Source of the DNA: Hydractinia symbiolongicarpus
Lineage: Eukaryota > Cnidaria > Hydrozoa > Anthoathecata > Hydractiniidae
Direction: 5' to 3'
Assembly (NCBI RefSeq): GCF_029227915.1
Contig: NC_079877.1
Coordinates: forward strand, 25,693,851-25,757,850
Length of the DNA: 64,000 nt
Below the pieces are notes generated by a model that did not search any database, was not told where the DNA came from, and saw only the letters and a list, made by a program, of their open reading frames with translations. A program made the translations under genes and the position numbers. Positions 26,980 to 36,625 of the stretch are shown here, piece after piece (position 1 is the stretch's first letter; every line of letters starts with the position of its first letter).

Positions 26980-26981
26980 AG
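26942..26981. repeat. (GAAA)n microsatellite
   Basis: About ten GAAA units directly upstream of the hAT fragment. Confidence 0.95.
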
Positions 26982-27002
26982 TAGAGAAAAAGAGAGAGAG
27001 AT

Positions 27003-27146
27003 TTAGTGTCATTTCTCCACAAGTTAGATAATCCAGGAAAACTACTTTTGTTTGACGTTATAAAAGTGGGAAAAGTGATGTTAGTTATGCCTGCTACAAA
27101 TGCTGTTAGCGAACGATGTTTTTCAGCTTTGAACCGCATTTTCTAA
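27003..27146 (+). pseudogene. hAT transposase C-terminal fragment
   Basis: A 47-codon open stretch ending in a stop contains 'MPATNAVSERCFSALNRI', the dimerisation-region signature of hAT (Ac/hobo) transposases, where P-x-(T/S)-x-x-x-S-E-R-x-F-S is nearly invariant. The upstream catalytic DDE region is not present, so the gene is broken and non-functional. Identification rests on this motif alone, but the motif is distinctive. Confidence 0.8.
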
Positions 27147-28695
27147 AAAGTGCCAGTGTGAGATATATTAGTTGTAAAACCTTGTTCCTCTTTCTTGTAG
27201 CTGGATACCACTTTGTTTTGGGTTAAGTCTACACCAGTTGAGTCTGGTACCCAGCTTTCCCCAGTTCCTATCAAGTGCATTTTAGTATACTGTGCCTAAT
27301 TGAGCTCACATCAGGGAGGCTAGGCCCAAGTAAGGAAACCTATAAGTAGAGGTACAGTGGGCAGTGCAGGTTGGTTGGTTGTAACAAAGAAATGTGTGCT
27401 AAGAAAGTATAGATGACAAGAAAGTAGTCTTTTATTTGGACACACCCTCTAACACCAGCACCCTTACAAATTCTAGTGTTCTCATCATTTTTTATGTTAT
27501 TGTGGTAATGTAAATATGTATATATCTCTTTCTACCTTTTGGTTTCTGATGGAAATTTTTATCTAAATTTTGATGGCAATAAAACAATGCAGCTTTTCTA
27601 AATTACCAAAATATCGAAACATTTCTCGTGATTTTTAACATTCAACCATGAGATCGTTGACGTCTGGAAGGGTATTTTCCGCCAATTTAGAGATGTAAAA
27701 TTTAAAAATTTCCCACTCAGCGCCCACCATGGGGCGCCTTGGGTGGTCACTATATAAAGCGAACTTTATATATGTAATTTTTCTAAATAGCCCCCCTCCC
27801 AATGTTAAAATTGTGGTTACGGCACAGTTAATGAAAAAACCGCAAAAATTTAATCAGCAATAATTAGTTCCACTTTTTCCAAAATTTAAACCTCTAGATT
27901 CGCAAGTTTATTACAGTCTTGGTCCTTTTAGCAGTTAACCATTTGCTCGTTAGTATATCAATCAATTAGTTCGTCCCCTTAACAGTTCGAGATGACAATA
28001 ATAATTAGTAAGGTTAGCACGTAGAGAGAATAGAGGGAATAAAATAAGAAACAAATGATGTAAAATATATATATTAAAATAATTAGAATTCCCTTTACGA
28101 TAAATAAAAATAACAAGCATTATTATTCACAATAAAAAATTAATTAATTAATAGATTAATTTTAAAAATAACTCAAGATATATTAGTCTAAAATAAACAA
28201 ACTACGTATAATATTTACATATAGATGCGCTGCACCTCACGTGTTCTGTACAACGTTGTTGCTTAGAATGGATTTACGTTCTATGAAAACATTCATTTAT
28301 TTAATCAAGCCTCAAAATATGCTTATCACTCATAGGCCTAATTTTCGAGAAATATCAACATCCATAATATTTTGCTTGTGAAAAGATGTACTTGATAGTC
28401 TTGTAGATGTACACAAAAAACAGGTTGTGAAAAACAGCCATTCTAATTCAATTGCCTAAGCAAATGCTGACATTCTTTATTCATTTTGGAAAATTTTTAA
28501 AGCTGGATGTAACTCAAACTTACAAAAGTTTTCCTCTTATTTTTTCGGTAAATTTAACTGTTTATATGGGAAAACAGAGCATAAATTGCCGATATAAAGC
28601 AAACAACTGTCAGCAATTTTTCCAAAAGTTAAATAAATCAAATTAGAAATGCTGAAAAATAAAATTTTACAATGACGTTACATATAATAATGTAA

Positions 28696-29581
28696 TCAAT
28701 GACTCAGGCTTTTTCCCTTGCTGGTGTTTAATTTTACCTTTCTTGCTTCAGTTGAACTTTTTTTAGCCTTTGCTATACTTTCAGGACATGCTTCCCGTTT
28801 TACTAGTTTATTACCTTCAAAAAGTCCTTCACATCTGGTTTGACCATTACTTACACTATTATGTGTGATAAGACCATGACCATTAACCTTACCATCCTTA
28901 AACCGACCCTCATAACACATGCCATCTGACCTTACATAAGTGCCAAAACCATTGTATTTCCCATCAGCAAATTCACCTGAAAAAATTATGTTTACAGATA
29001 TCATAGGGTGTACTGGCATAACTAAAATGAAATGACAATATCACTTAACGTTGTGAGATGACAAAATGACCCTATACTTAATTGTAATGATATGTTTAGG
29101 GTCATATACATCAATGATGTTTGAAGTAAATTGGATAGGGAAACCAAATTCTAGATGTTTTAAATGGGGAAAGTGGTATGTGTCACTTGGAAATCAGCTT
29201 ACAATTCTCTCTTAAGCTATCAATATTTATTTTTGTTCGTGATTGTTAAACATATAGCAATAACCTTTAAAATTACCTTCATATTTTGATCCATCTGCAT
29301 AAATTAAAGTTCCAACTCCACTAAAAAAACCATCCTCAAATTTACCCTCATATATTGACCCATCAGCAAACTTTAAATTTCCAATACCATGCTTCTTTCC
29401 TTCCTTGTTCCATGAGCCTTCGTAGACATCTCCTATAATAATAAATTTGATTTACACCCCACTAGCTAGCTATAGCTAAATTTGTACGTAGCTGCCCCCT
29501 CCTGGTCTTCCTATATTCTCCCCCAGCAACTAAAACTTTTCAGCTACCTTCTTGATACGTCAACCTAGAGTGAGACGACAT
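28696..29581 (-). CDS. MORN4: MORN repeat-containing protein 4, 156 aa, 3 exons
   Basis: Minus-strand exons 29581-29548, 29432-29277 and 28976-28696; the GT..AG sites and phases (1,1) agree, giving 471 nt. After a short 'MSSHSRLTYQEG' leader come four MORN repeats of the Y-x-G-x-(F/W)-x-x-G type ('VYEGSWNKEGKKHGIG', 'IYEGKFEDGFFSGVG', 'KYEGEFADGKYNGFG', 'CYEGRFKDGKVNGHG') and a C-terminal segment 'CEGLFEGNKLVKREACPE' followed by a basic tail. Order and length match vertebrate MORN4 (146 aa; fly retinophilin), a small scaffold that binds the tail of class III myosin and localises to actin-based cell protrusions. The reading frame runs to a stop after a slightly longer basic tail than in vertebrates. 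A complete, apparently intact gene. Confidence 0.93.
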
Positions 29582-29738
29582 CTTTGTTATGCCATTATTA
29601 TAATCACTATAAACAATTTGGTTTAGATAGTAACAACAACGCAATTAACGGTTGTGACTAATTTGATTAATGAGACTCAGAACAAACAACAAACCATCAG
29701 CACGATGGTAGTCCAAAGTATTGCTTTTATAATTACAG

Positions 29739-29893
29739 CAAATGTGGGAGAACAAAGACAAGAAATTTGCTATTAAGCACTCCCGCCCAGGTCAAGCACA
29801 AGTTTACCAACAAGGTGATCCGTCGGGTGTATTGCGTATCAATCGTAAGTACTGTGGACGCCGGTTACTCGAACTTTCCCGCCTATTTTAAAC
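29739..29893 (+). CDS. Possible exon or short ORF, head-to-head with MORN4
   Basis: Begins after an AATTACAG acceptor-like site with ATG at 29742. It encodes 'MWENKDKKFAIKHSRPGQ' and on through 'GDPSGVLRIN', where a strong donor GTAAGT stands at 29845. Unspliced, the frame stops at 29893. If spliced to an acceptor at 29915, the frame continues for about 20 codons. Hydrophilic and protein-like, but I recognise no family. It would start about 160 bp from the MORN4 start, as for a shared bidirectional promoter. Low confidence. Confidence 0.25.
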
Positions 29894-30317
29894 TGTTTTT
29901 CATTTTCCTTTGTAGTATTTCCAGCAAGTTCACTTTTTATGCTAAAAGAAATTTTGAAAAAATATATTTCAAAGTGAATAAAAGAAGCAACCTCGTAATC
30001 GGGCATCGTAACAGGCGCTGGAAACGAGGTTAAAAAAGAAACTATTTTAGGGTTCCAGAGTGTTTCTAAAGCAAAAAGTTTTCTCAGCCACCCACACTTG
30101 CACTATGTTATTTGAAATTTCGTTTCGATTTATGAACCCCCTGCGATCAATAAAACTGCCAGTTGTTCCAGGGCACGCTCTAAAGAATATTGCTGACGGG
30201 TTTCACTTACTTACGACAATTTTCAACGAAATTGTTTCGTCATTTTAAAGCTGCGCGGGGTGTTGAAGGAAAATTAGTACAATTCGTATAGCAGCAGAAA
30301 AGGAGGCAGAACGCGAC

Positions 30318-30373
30318 ATGCAGATACGTCTATGCAGATACGTCTATGCAGATACGTCTATGCAGATACGTCT
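30318..30373. repeat. 14-bp tandem repeat, four copies
   Basis: Four perfect copies of ATGCAGATACGTCT. Confidence 0.95.
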
Positions 30374-30640
30374 CACCTCAGAAAAAAGAGTACCAGAACT
30401 TCAATTTTCAGCCTTTGTTTTCATTTTGTTTTTATTGTAGGAAATTTTTTAAAACCGTCGTTTTTTTCTTTCGGAGCATTTTTTGAGAAAAAATCGACCC
30501 TGGGATTTCACGTTCCTCTGAGAGGAGGATAGTATTGGTATAACTGACTAACTAACTAACCCTGTCCCATGGTCAATTGCAACGTCGCAGATTTAAACTT
30601 CGTAATTAAGCTCCCTAAGTACTGGGAAGTCATCTAAATG

Positions 30641-31030
30641 ACGTTTCAGGCCAAAATTGGTATTTATTTTCGACAAAATTTGGCACAGTTAACAAAAAAG
30701 TATGTTGAACATGATGGTGACATCAAAATTTTGGTTTTTGCCACCTTTAATGTCATTTTAGGCCAAAATTGGTTTAAAAATTAAAACTACTTTATTTTCA
30801 ACAAAATTTGGCACAGCAAACAAATAAAGTATGCTGAACATGATGGTGCGATCAAAATTTTAATTTTTTGCCACCTTAAATGTCATTTTAGGCCAAAATT
30901 GGTCCAAAATTGAAACACTTCATTTTCGACAAAAATTGGCACAGTTAATAAAAAAAAGTATGCTGAAAATGATGGTCACATCAAAATTTTGAATTTTTGT
31001 CAACTAAATGCCGTTTAAGACCATAAACGT
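30641..31030. repeat. About 120-bp tandem repeat, three copies
   Basis: Each unit starts GGCCAAAATTGG (at 30649, 30771 and 30891), then ACAAAATTTGGCACAG, then GAACATGATGGT and ATCAAAATTTT. Copies differ by scattered substitutions. It lies about 60 bp upstream of dispersed repeat copy B, so the two may be parts of one element. Confidence 0.85.
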
Positions 31031-31091
31031 TTCAATCACAAGACTTTCAACCATGAATGATAGGCTGTATTTTTTGTTAGCAATTTCTTTT

Positions 31092-31292
31092 ATAATGTGA
31101 GTTTATTATGACACGTTTCGTTTTGTTTGCGTTTGTTGTAACATATAATGTCACTTGTGTGCTTTATCTTCAGAGCTTCATCCACCAAACCTCTTCAAAT
31201 GTTTGGCACGATAACACAACGAACTAGCTGGTTGTCATCAAATGTTTTGGTAGCGAGCGGAAATTCTTAGAGCCCCCAGGGCTTCTTGTTTC
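31092..31292. repeat. Dispersed repeat, copy B
   Basis: Counterpart of 1-202; same right terminus GAGCCCCCAGGGCTTCTTGTT-like hairpin. It is preceded by the 120-bp tandem units, which are not visible before copy A because the window begins there. Confidence 0.75.
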
Positions 31293-31464
31293 TTTTCATC
31301 TGCGACATTTAGTGCAGCATCTTTCAAGATCTTAACTTCTTCAGCAGCCGCCTCATTACTGTGCACAGCATTAGAGGTAGCCGTCTTTTAAACAAGTGGT
31401 TTGTTTGAAATCACTTTTTTATCTTTTTATTTATACTGATTATTCTTCACCTTGCGTTTAGCCA
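31293..31464 (-). pseudogene. Broken ORF beginning MAKRKVKNNQYK
   Basis: On the minus strand from 31464, 12 codons are followed by a stop, then the same frame stays open apart from one more stop and ends 'EEVKILKDAALNVADEKK' at the border of dispersed repeat copy B. Lys/Glu-rich. It may be an old retrocopy or exon debris; no family recognised. Confidence 0.2.
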
Positions 31465-31740
31465 TCGTGGAAGTTTCGCAACTTTCTGGAAATCACAAAT
31501 GCAACAACGTCATTATTAAAATGGCGTTATTCATGGCTAACTGTTGTAATATTTCTTGGTGTTCTTGGCCGTTTTGTTTTTAATGCGACAGCGTTAAAGA
31601 GCTTTCGACGACATTATTTATTTATAAAGTGCTTTTACTTAACTTATTTATTATTGTACTATCTAAAAGTATACAAAGTCTTTGCTAGGATTAGTGTTGG
31701 TAACTTTTTATTCTTACCTAACACCTTAAGTGCGACTTGT

Positions 31741-31908
31741 TGTAATATATTTTACTAGGTATATATCGGATGCCGTGAGTTTCGGCTCGCTCTCAAAAAC
31801 ACGATCCAAGATGGTGTCACAGCATCTGATATCAGACTTTATGTTTATATGTGATTAGCTTCTTTTATCAGAAGAATACTTTTTATCTGATGATAGATAA
31901 CTACTACA
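31741..31908 (+). repeat. 5' LTR of the Gypsy element
   Basis: 168 bp, TGTAATATAT...CTACTACA, with a TATATA box-like segment early in the repeat. It serves as the element's promoter (family knowledge). Confidence 0.95.
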
Positions 31909-32121
31909 AATTGGCGACGAGGATTCCAAGAACTCATGGAGAGGTATATTTCATAATTACAAAGCAATCTCGCGTGAAACAAGACGTGTGAATTTTCGAA
32001 TCAAAACAACAAATTTTGTTGACTCTTACTGTGCGAAAGGAAACTTTGCTAGGCTGTCCTTTGTAATTTCAAGCGATAGTTATACTTGTGCGCGCGCTCT
32101 GAGCATTTCTGTGCAGCTAGC

Positions 32122-35100
32122 ATGTCCGTTTTGCAACTTCCAGCCATACCACCCTTTGACCCAAATGGAGAACCGACTTCAGTTGGTCAACGATGGACGA
32201 AATGGCAGACCAGTCTTAAATACTACATACTAGCAAGTGGAGTTAGGGATGATGAAAGAAAGAGGGCAATTTTACTCCACATGATTGGACCTAAATGCCA
32301 GGAAATATTTGAAACTTTCTCTGATCCTGGAACAACATTTGAAGAAGCCCTCCATAAATTTGATGAACATTTTTCAGTCAAAAAGAACATACCTTTCGAA
32401 AGGCATAAATTTCACCAAGCCTCACAACAAGTAGGGGAAAGTACGGATCAATTCATTACCCGTCTACGACAACTTTCCTTATATTGTGAATATGGATCAG
32501 AAACTGACAATGAAATCCGAGACATGGTCATAGCAAAAACATCGAATATTAAATTCCGCAAACGTTTACTTATGGAAACTGATTTGAATCTCCAGAAAAC
32601 ACAGGACCTTGGACGACTTTTTGAATCTGCAGAACACCAAAACAAAGAAATAGCTAATGGTAAACAAACACAACATGACACTGAAGAAGAAAGCTCTGAA
32701 CAAATCAACAAACTACATGGGCGTAGACCACCTCATCGTAGCCATAGGAAACCCAATGCACCACCACATCGGAACAACCCAACCAAATCATTCAACAAAC
32801 CAGAATGTGGTCGCTGTGGTATGAAGAACCACAAAAGTCATGAATGTCGGAGATCAAGAGATAAAACATGTAACAAATGTGGTATTAAAGGACATTTTGC
32901 AAAAATGTGCCGCACCAAAAATAAACAGCAAGTTCATCAAACCAACCATGAAAACTCTGATGACGAAGATGAGGATATCTACCTATACAAGATGAACACT
33001 ACGAAGTCAAATAACTTCCCCGTTCTAGTAAACAATAGCGAAATGACTGCTATCATTGATTCTGGAAGCACAACAAATATCATCGATTTTCGAACCTATA
33101 AACGCTTATTCAGCAACATCCAGCTTCAGAAATCCAATGCCCGAATCTACCCATACAATGCTACTAAGAAGCTCCCAATCACTGGTACCTTCAAAGCTAC
33201 AGTTGCAGCAAATCACCATAAAATACTAGCAAAATTCTACGTAATACCTGGTCAAGGAGGCAATTTACTTGGTCACAAAACAGCTGAGCAGCTAGATCTA
33301 TTACGAATTGGACCAGCTACAACACCCATCAACCATAGAACATTCCAGTTAGGTAGCAGAAGTCTGTCAAAAGGCATACCAGTATCAACAGAACAAGTCC
33401 TCAACAAAAACAACAAGGTATTCAAAGGAATGGGAAAACTTAACAACTTCAAACAGAAACTCCATATTGATCCAGATGTCACCCCCATCCAGCAACCAAC
33501 TAGGAGACTGCCGTTTCACACCAGAAAGAAAGTTGAAGCAGAGCTCGATAGACTGCTGAAATTAGATATCATTGAGCCAGTTAATGGACCAACTTCGTGG
33601 GTTTCACCAATTGTCGCAGTACCTAAGAAAAATGGCAAAATTAGATTGTGTGTGGACATGCGCAGAGCAAACACTGCCATTATCAGAGAGAAGCATCCTA
33701 TTCCAAAACTGGAAGAAATCCTACCATTATTAAATGGAGCCACTGTCTTCTCAAAAATTGACCTGCGAGAAGGCTACCATCAAATTGAGTTAGCCGAAGA
33801 AAGCAGAAACATTACTGCCTTCATTACCCATAAAGGAATTTTCAGATACAAGCGTCTCATATATGGTATTTCAAGTGCCTTTGAACATTTTCAGAAAAAT
33901 ATTGAAATGGTAATTGCTGATTGTGAAGGGGCAAAGAACATCTCTGATGATATTTTTATCTGGGGAAAAACACAAGCTGAGCATGACCGCAATCTCGATA
34001 AGGTTCTTCGTAATCTTTCTGAGAATGGCCTGCGTGTCAACCCAGAAAAATGTGAGTTTAGCAAGAATAAAATTTTATTTAGTGGATATACTCTCACAAC
34101 AGATGGCATATCTCCAGACCCTTCCAAAGTCACTGCAGTCAACAAATTCAAAACACCAACAACATCGACAGAAGTCAGATCCTTTCTTGGTCTAGTAAAT
34201 TATTGCAGTCAGTTCATCAAAGACTACAGTACATTATCAGCTCCACTGAGGAAACTCACCAAGAAAAATACACCATTCATATGGACAGATCTTGAACAGA
34301 AATCATTTGATTTACTTAAAGAAAAACTTTGCACTTCTGAAACTATGGCATTTTACAATCCTGAGGCGGAAACAGACATAATTGTTGATGCAAGTCCGTA
34401 TGGTCTTGGTGCCATACTTACACAGAAACAGAAAGATGGAAACTTCAAGCCGGTAGCATATGGAAGTAGAGCATTAACACCTGTTGAACAGAGATACTCA
34501 CAAACAGAACGAGAAGCTCTTGCAGTTGCCTTTGGCTGCACACACTTTCACTTTTTCATATATGACCGTGACTTCGATATCACCACTGATCACAAGAGTC
34601 TTTTGCACGTAATGTCACCAACTTCCACATCTCCACCACCGAGGATCCAGAGATGGCTTCTTCGCATACAAGGGTATAACTACAAATTAAAATACATTTC
34701 TGGTGCCAAAAATGCTGCTGACATACTATCAAGAGACCCTGTTTGTACAGACAGTGAAGGAGAAACTGACGACTCAATTGAATCCTTTATCAACTTTACA
34801 GCAGCAGAAGCAGTACCTAAAAGCTGCAATATCGAAGAGATACAAGATGAAACTGCAAAAGACATCATTCTTCAAAAAGTCACCAAAGCCATTAACTCGA
34901 AGGCCTGGCCAAAAGATTCTGCTTTGAATCCATACAGACATGCAAAGCATGAGTTATCCTTTGTGAATAACATTTTACTCAAAGGACAACGAATTGTCAT
35001 CCCAAGCACTCTACAACAGAAAATGTTGCAGATAGCACATGCTACGCATCAAGGAACAACCAAAACTAAACTACTATTACGTGAAAAAGTTTGGTGGCCG

Positions 35101-36222
35101 CTGATGAACAAACAAATCGAAGATCTAACACTTACCTGTCATGCCTGCCAAGTAACTGCACCCTCCACCACCAGGCATGAACCGTCACAACCAACAGAAA
35201 TTCCCAAACAACCTTGGAACACTATTGCAATGGACATTCAAGGCCCTTATCCCTCTGGTGACAACCTGTTAGTTTTGATTGATTACAGATCCAGATACCC
35301 AATAGTTTCTTCTATCAAGAACACTGGTGTGCAAAACATAATAAATGTTATGAAGCGAACCTTTAGTATTTTTGGTTATCCAAAAACAATTGTAACTGAC
35401 AACGGTTCACAATTCACGTCCTTCAAATTCAGCCGATACCTTCAACAACATGGTATAAAACACCGGCGTACAACTCCATACTGGCCACAAGCTAATGGTG
35501 AGGTTGAGAGATTTAACCGCACATTGAAGCGACACAATCAAACTGCTGTCATCACTGGAAAGGACTGGCGTAAAACTCTTGACACATTCCTTTTGAGTTA
35601 CCGAACCACACCTCATACCGTAACTAAAGTTCCACCTGCAACACTGATGTTCGGTAGACCGCTAACGAATGATCTTCCTGACGTTAGTCAACTTGTGAAA
35701 AGCAACAGTGAATTGGATATAGAAGTAAACAAGAATGATGAAAAGCACAAACAGAAATCCAAGGAAAACACCGACCAGAACCGCAAGGCAAAAACTGTCA
35801 CTTTTGAAGTCGGACAAAAGGTATTGTTGAAAAATCTTACCGACAACAAAAACAAACTTTCACCGCCCTGGTTAAAGGAAGTCTTCACCATCATTAAAGT
35901 ATACAAACGAAGCATCATGGTTCGAAACAAGGAAGGAAAAACGTTTCTACGAGCAAACGGACACGCGAAACTGTATAGATCTGCGAAGGGTAAGCAATCG
36001 AGTGTTTCTAACGCGCGAAACAGGGCAGACCCTTGTACCTGCTCAAGCAATGCGAATTTTGATGAGAACCAACAATCTAAACCGAATGATGGCCATAACA
36101 AAGAAGAAGATCTATACGAAAAGAAAAACCACAAGAACGGTGCAAAAACCTACCCGAAACGACAAAGAAAAACTACAGAGCGTTACGTCATCATCAATCC
36201 GAAGCGCAAGAAGAAGACTTAG
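32122..36222 (+). CDS. Ty3/Gypsy gag-pol polyprotein, about 1366 aa
   Basis: A single uninterrupted frame. The start is taken at the ATG at 32122; the frame is open for 12 more codons upstream. Domains by position: retroviral-type gag capsid region (residues about 20-190); two CCHC zinc knuckles (C-x2-C-x4-H-x4-C, about 228-265); aspartic protease with D-S-G near 314; reverse transcriptase with 'KIDLREGYHQI' near 545 and the catalytic pair in 'ISDD' near 606; RNase H 'VDASPYGLGA' near 754; integrase with an HHCC zinc site (about 972-1008) and D-D-E residues near 1038, 1093 and 1127. Two points differ from most relatives: the RT box is SDD rather than (Y/V)xDD with an aromatic or aliphatic second residue, and 'SSAFEHFQ' has F where P is usual. 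Gag and pol are fused without a frameshift. C-terminal 150 residues are basic. No internal stop, so it may be autonomous. Confidence 0.96.
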   Translation: MSVLQLPAIPPFDPNGEPTSVGQRWTKWQTSLKYYILASGVRDDERKRAILLHMIGPKCQEIFETFSDPGTTFEEALHKFDEHFSVKKNIPFERHKFHQASQQVGESTDQFITRLRQLSLYCEYGSETDNEIRDMVIAKTSNIKFRKRLLMETDLNLQKTQDLGRLFESAEHQNKEIANGKQTQHDTEEESSEQINKLHGRRPPHRSHRKPNAPPHRNNPTKSFNKPECGRCGMKNHKSHECRRSRDKTCNKCGIKGHFAKMCRTKNKQQVHQTNHENSDDEDEDIYLYKMNTTKSNNFPVLVNNSEMTAIIDSGSTTNIIDFRTYKRLFSNIQLQKSNARIYPYNATKKLPITGTFKATVAANHHKILAKFYVIPGQGGNLLGHKTAEQLDLLRIGPATTPINHRTFQLGSRSLSKGIPVSTEQVLNKNNKVFKGMGKLNNFKQKLHIDPDVTPIQQPTRRLPFHTRKKVEAELDRLLKLDIIEPVNGPTSWVSPIVAVPKKNGKIRLCVDMRRANTAIIREKHPIPKLEEILPLLNGATVFSKIDLREGYHQIELAEESRNITAFITHKGIFRYKRLIYGISSAFEHFQKNIEMVIADCEGAKNISDDIFIWGKTQAEHDRNLDKVLRNLSENGLRVNPEKCEFSKNKILFSGYTLTTDGISPDPSKVTAVNKFKTPTTSTEVRSFLGLVNYCSQFIKDYSTLSAPLRKLTKKNTPFIWTDLEQKSFDLLKEKLCTSETMAFYNPEAETDIIVDASPYGLGAILTQKQKDGNFKPVAYGSRALTPVEQRYSQTEREALAVAFGCTHFHFFIYDRDFDITTDHKSLLHVMSPTSTSPPPRIQRWLLRIQGYNYKLKYISGAKNAADILSRDPVCTDSEGETDDSIESFINFTAAEAVPKSCNIEEIQDETAKDIILQKVTKAINSKAWPKDSALNPYRHAKHELSFVNNILLKGQRIVIPSTLQQKMLQIAHATHQGTTKTKLLLREKVWWPLMNKQIEDLTLTCHACQVTAPSTTRHEPSQPTEIPKQPWNTIAMDIQGPYPSGDNLLVLIDYRSRYPIVSSIKNTGVQNIINVMKRTFSIFGYPKTIVTDNGSQFTSFKFSRYLQQHGIKHRRTTPYWPQANGEVERFNRTLKRHNQTAVITGKDWRKTLDTFLLSYRTTPHTVTKVPPATLMFGRPLTNDLPDVSQLVKSNSELDIEVNKNDEKHKQKSKENTDQNRKAKTVTFEVGQKVLLKNLTDNKNKLSPPWLKEVFTIIKVYKRSIMVRNKEGKTFLRANGHAKLYRSAKGKQSSVSNARNRADPCTCSSNANFDENQQSKPNDGHNKEEDLYEKKNHKNGAKTYPKRQRKTTERYVIINPKRKKKT

Positions 36223-36457
36223 AGAAAAAATAAGAACGATAACAAGATAATGATAACAAGAACGATAATGATAAACGATGTATATATATAGCAGACGAAC
36301 GATACGATGTATATAGTAAAAGACCGATGTGTATAGCTGAAGAACAAAAACGTTTTATGTACGTGCAGAGGAACTGAGTTGAAAAGCAAATATGTGAACA
36401 TGTTATAAAACAAACAATCAAGAAATCAACAACAATAACTTCGAGAAAAAGAGGGAT

Positions 36458-36625
36458 TGTAATATATTTTACTAGGTATATATCGGATGCCGTGAGTTTC
36501 GGCTCGCTCTCAAAAACACGATCCAAGATGGTGTCACAGCATCTGATATCAGACTTTATGTTTATATGTGATTAGCTTCTTTTATCAGAAGAATACTTTT
36601 TATCTGATGATAGATAACTACTACA
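36458..36625 (+). repeat. 3' LTR of the Gypsy element
   Basis: Base-for-base the same as the 5' LTR as far as I can read; provides the polyadenylation site in this family. Confidence 0.95.

Larger units (their letters stand above)
23799..28695. other. Intergenic DNA with transposon remnants
   Basis: Space between the UBASH3 and MORN4 3' ends. UBASH3 3' UTR sequence must begin here; an AATAAA-type signal is visible near 24361. Beyond the entries below (element at 25340, GAAA repeat, hAT fragment) I see no gene. Confidence 0.6.
31741..36625 (+). mobile_element. Full-length Ty3/Gypsy LTR retrotransposon
   Basis: A 4885-bp element bounded by two 168-bp LTRs that are identical by eye (31741-31908, 36458-36625), each beginning TG and ending CA, and flanked by the 5-bp direct duplication CTTGT (31736-31740 and 36626-36630). 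A primer-binding-site region (AATTGGCGACGAGGATT) follows the 5' LTR. A purine tract (GAGAAAAAGAGGGA) precedes the 3' LTR. One long gag-pol frame fills the interior in Ty3/Gypsy domain order (integrase after RNase H). Identical LTRs and a clean target duplication indicate a very recent insertion. Confidence 0.97.

Noticed and set aside
32448-36134. Several antisense ORFs inside the Gypsy element
   Set aside because: Shadows of the gag-pol frame on the opposite strand.
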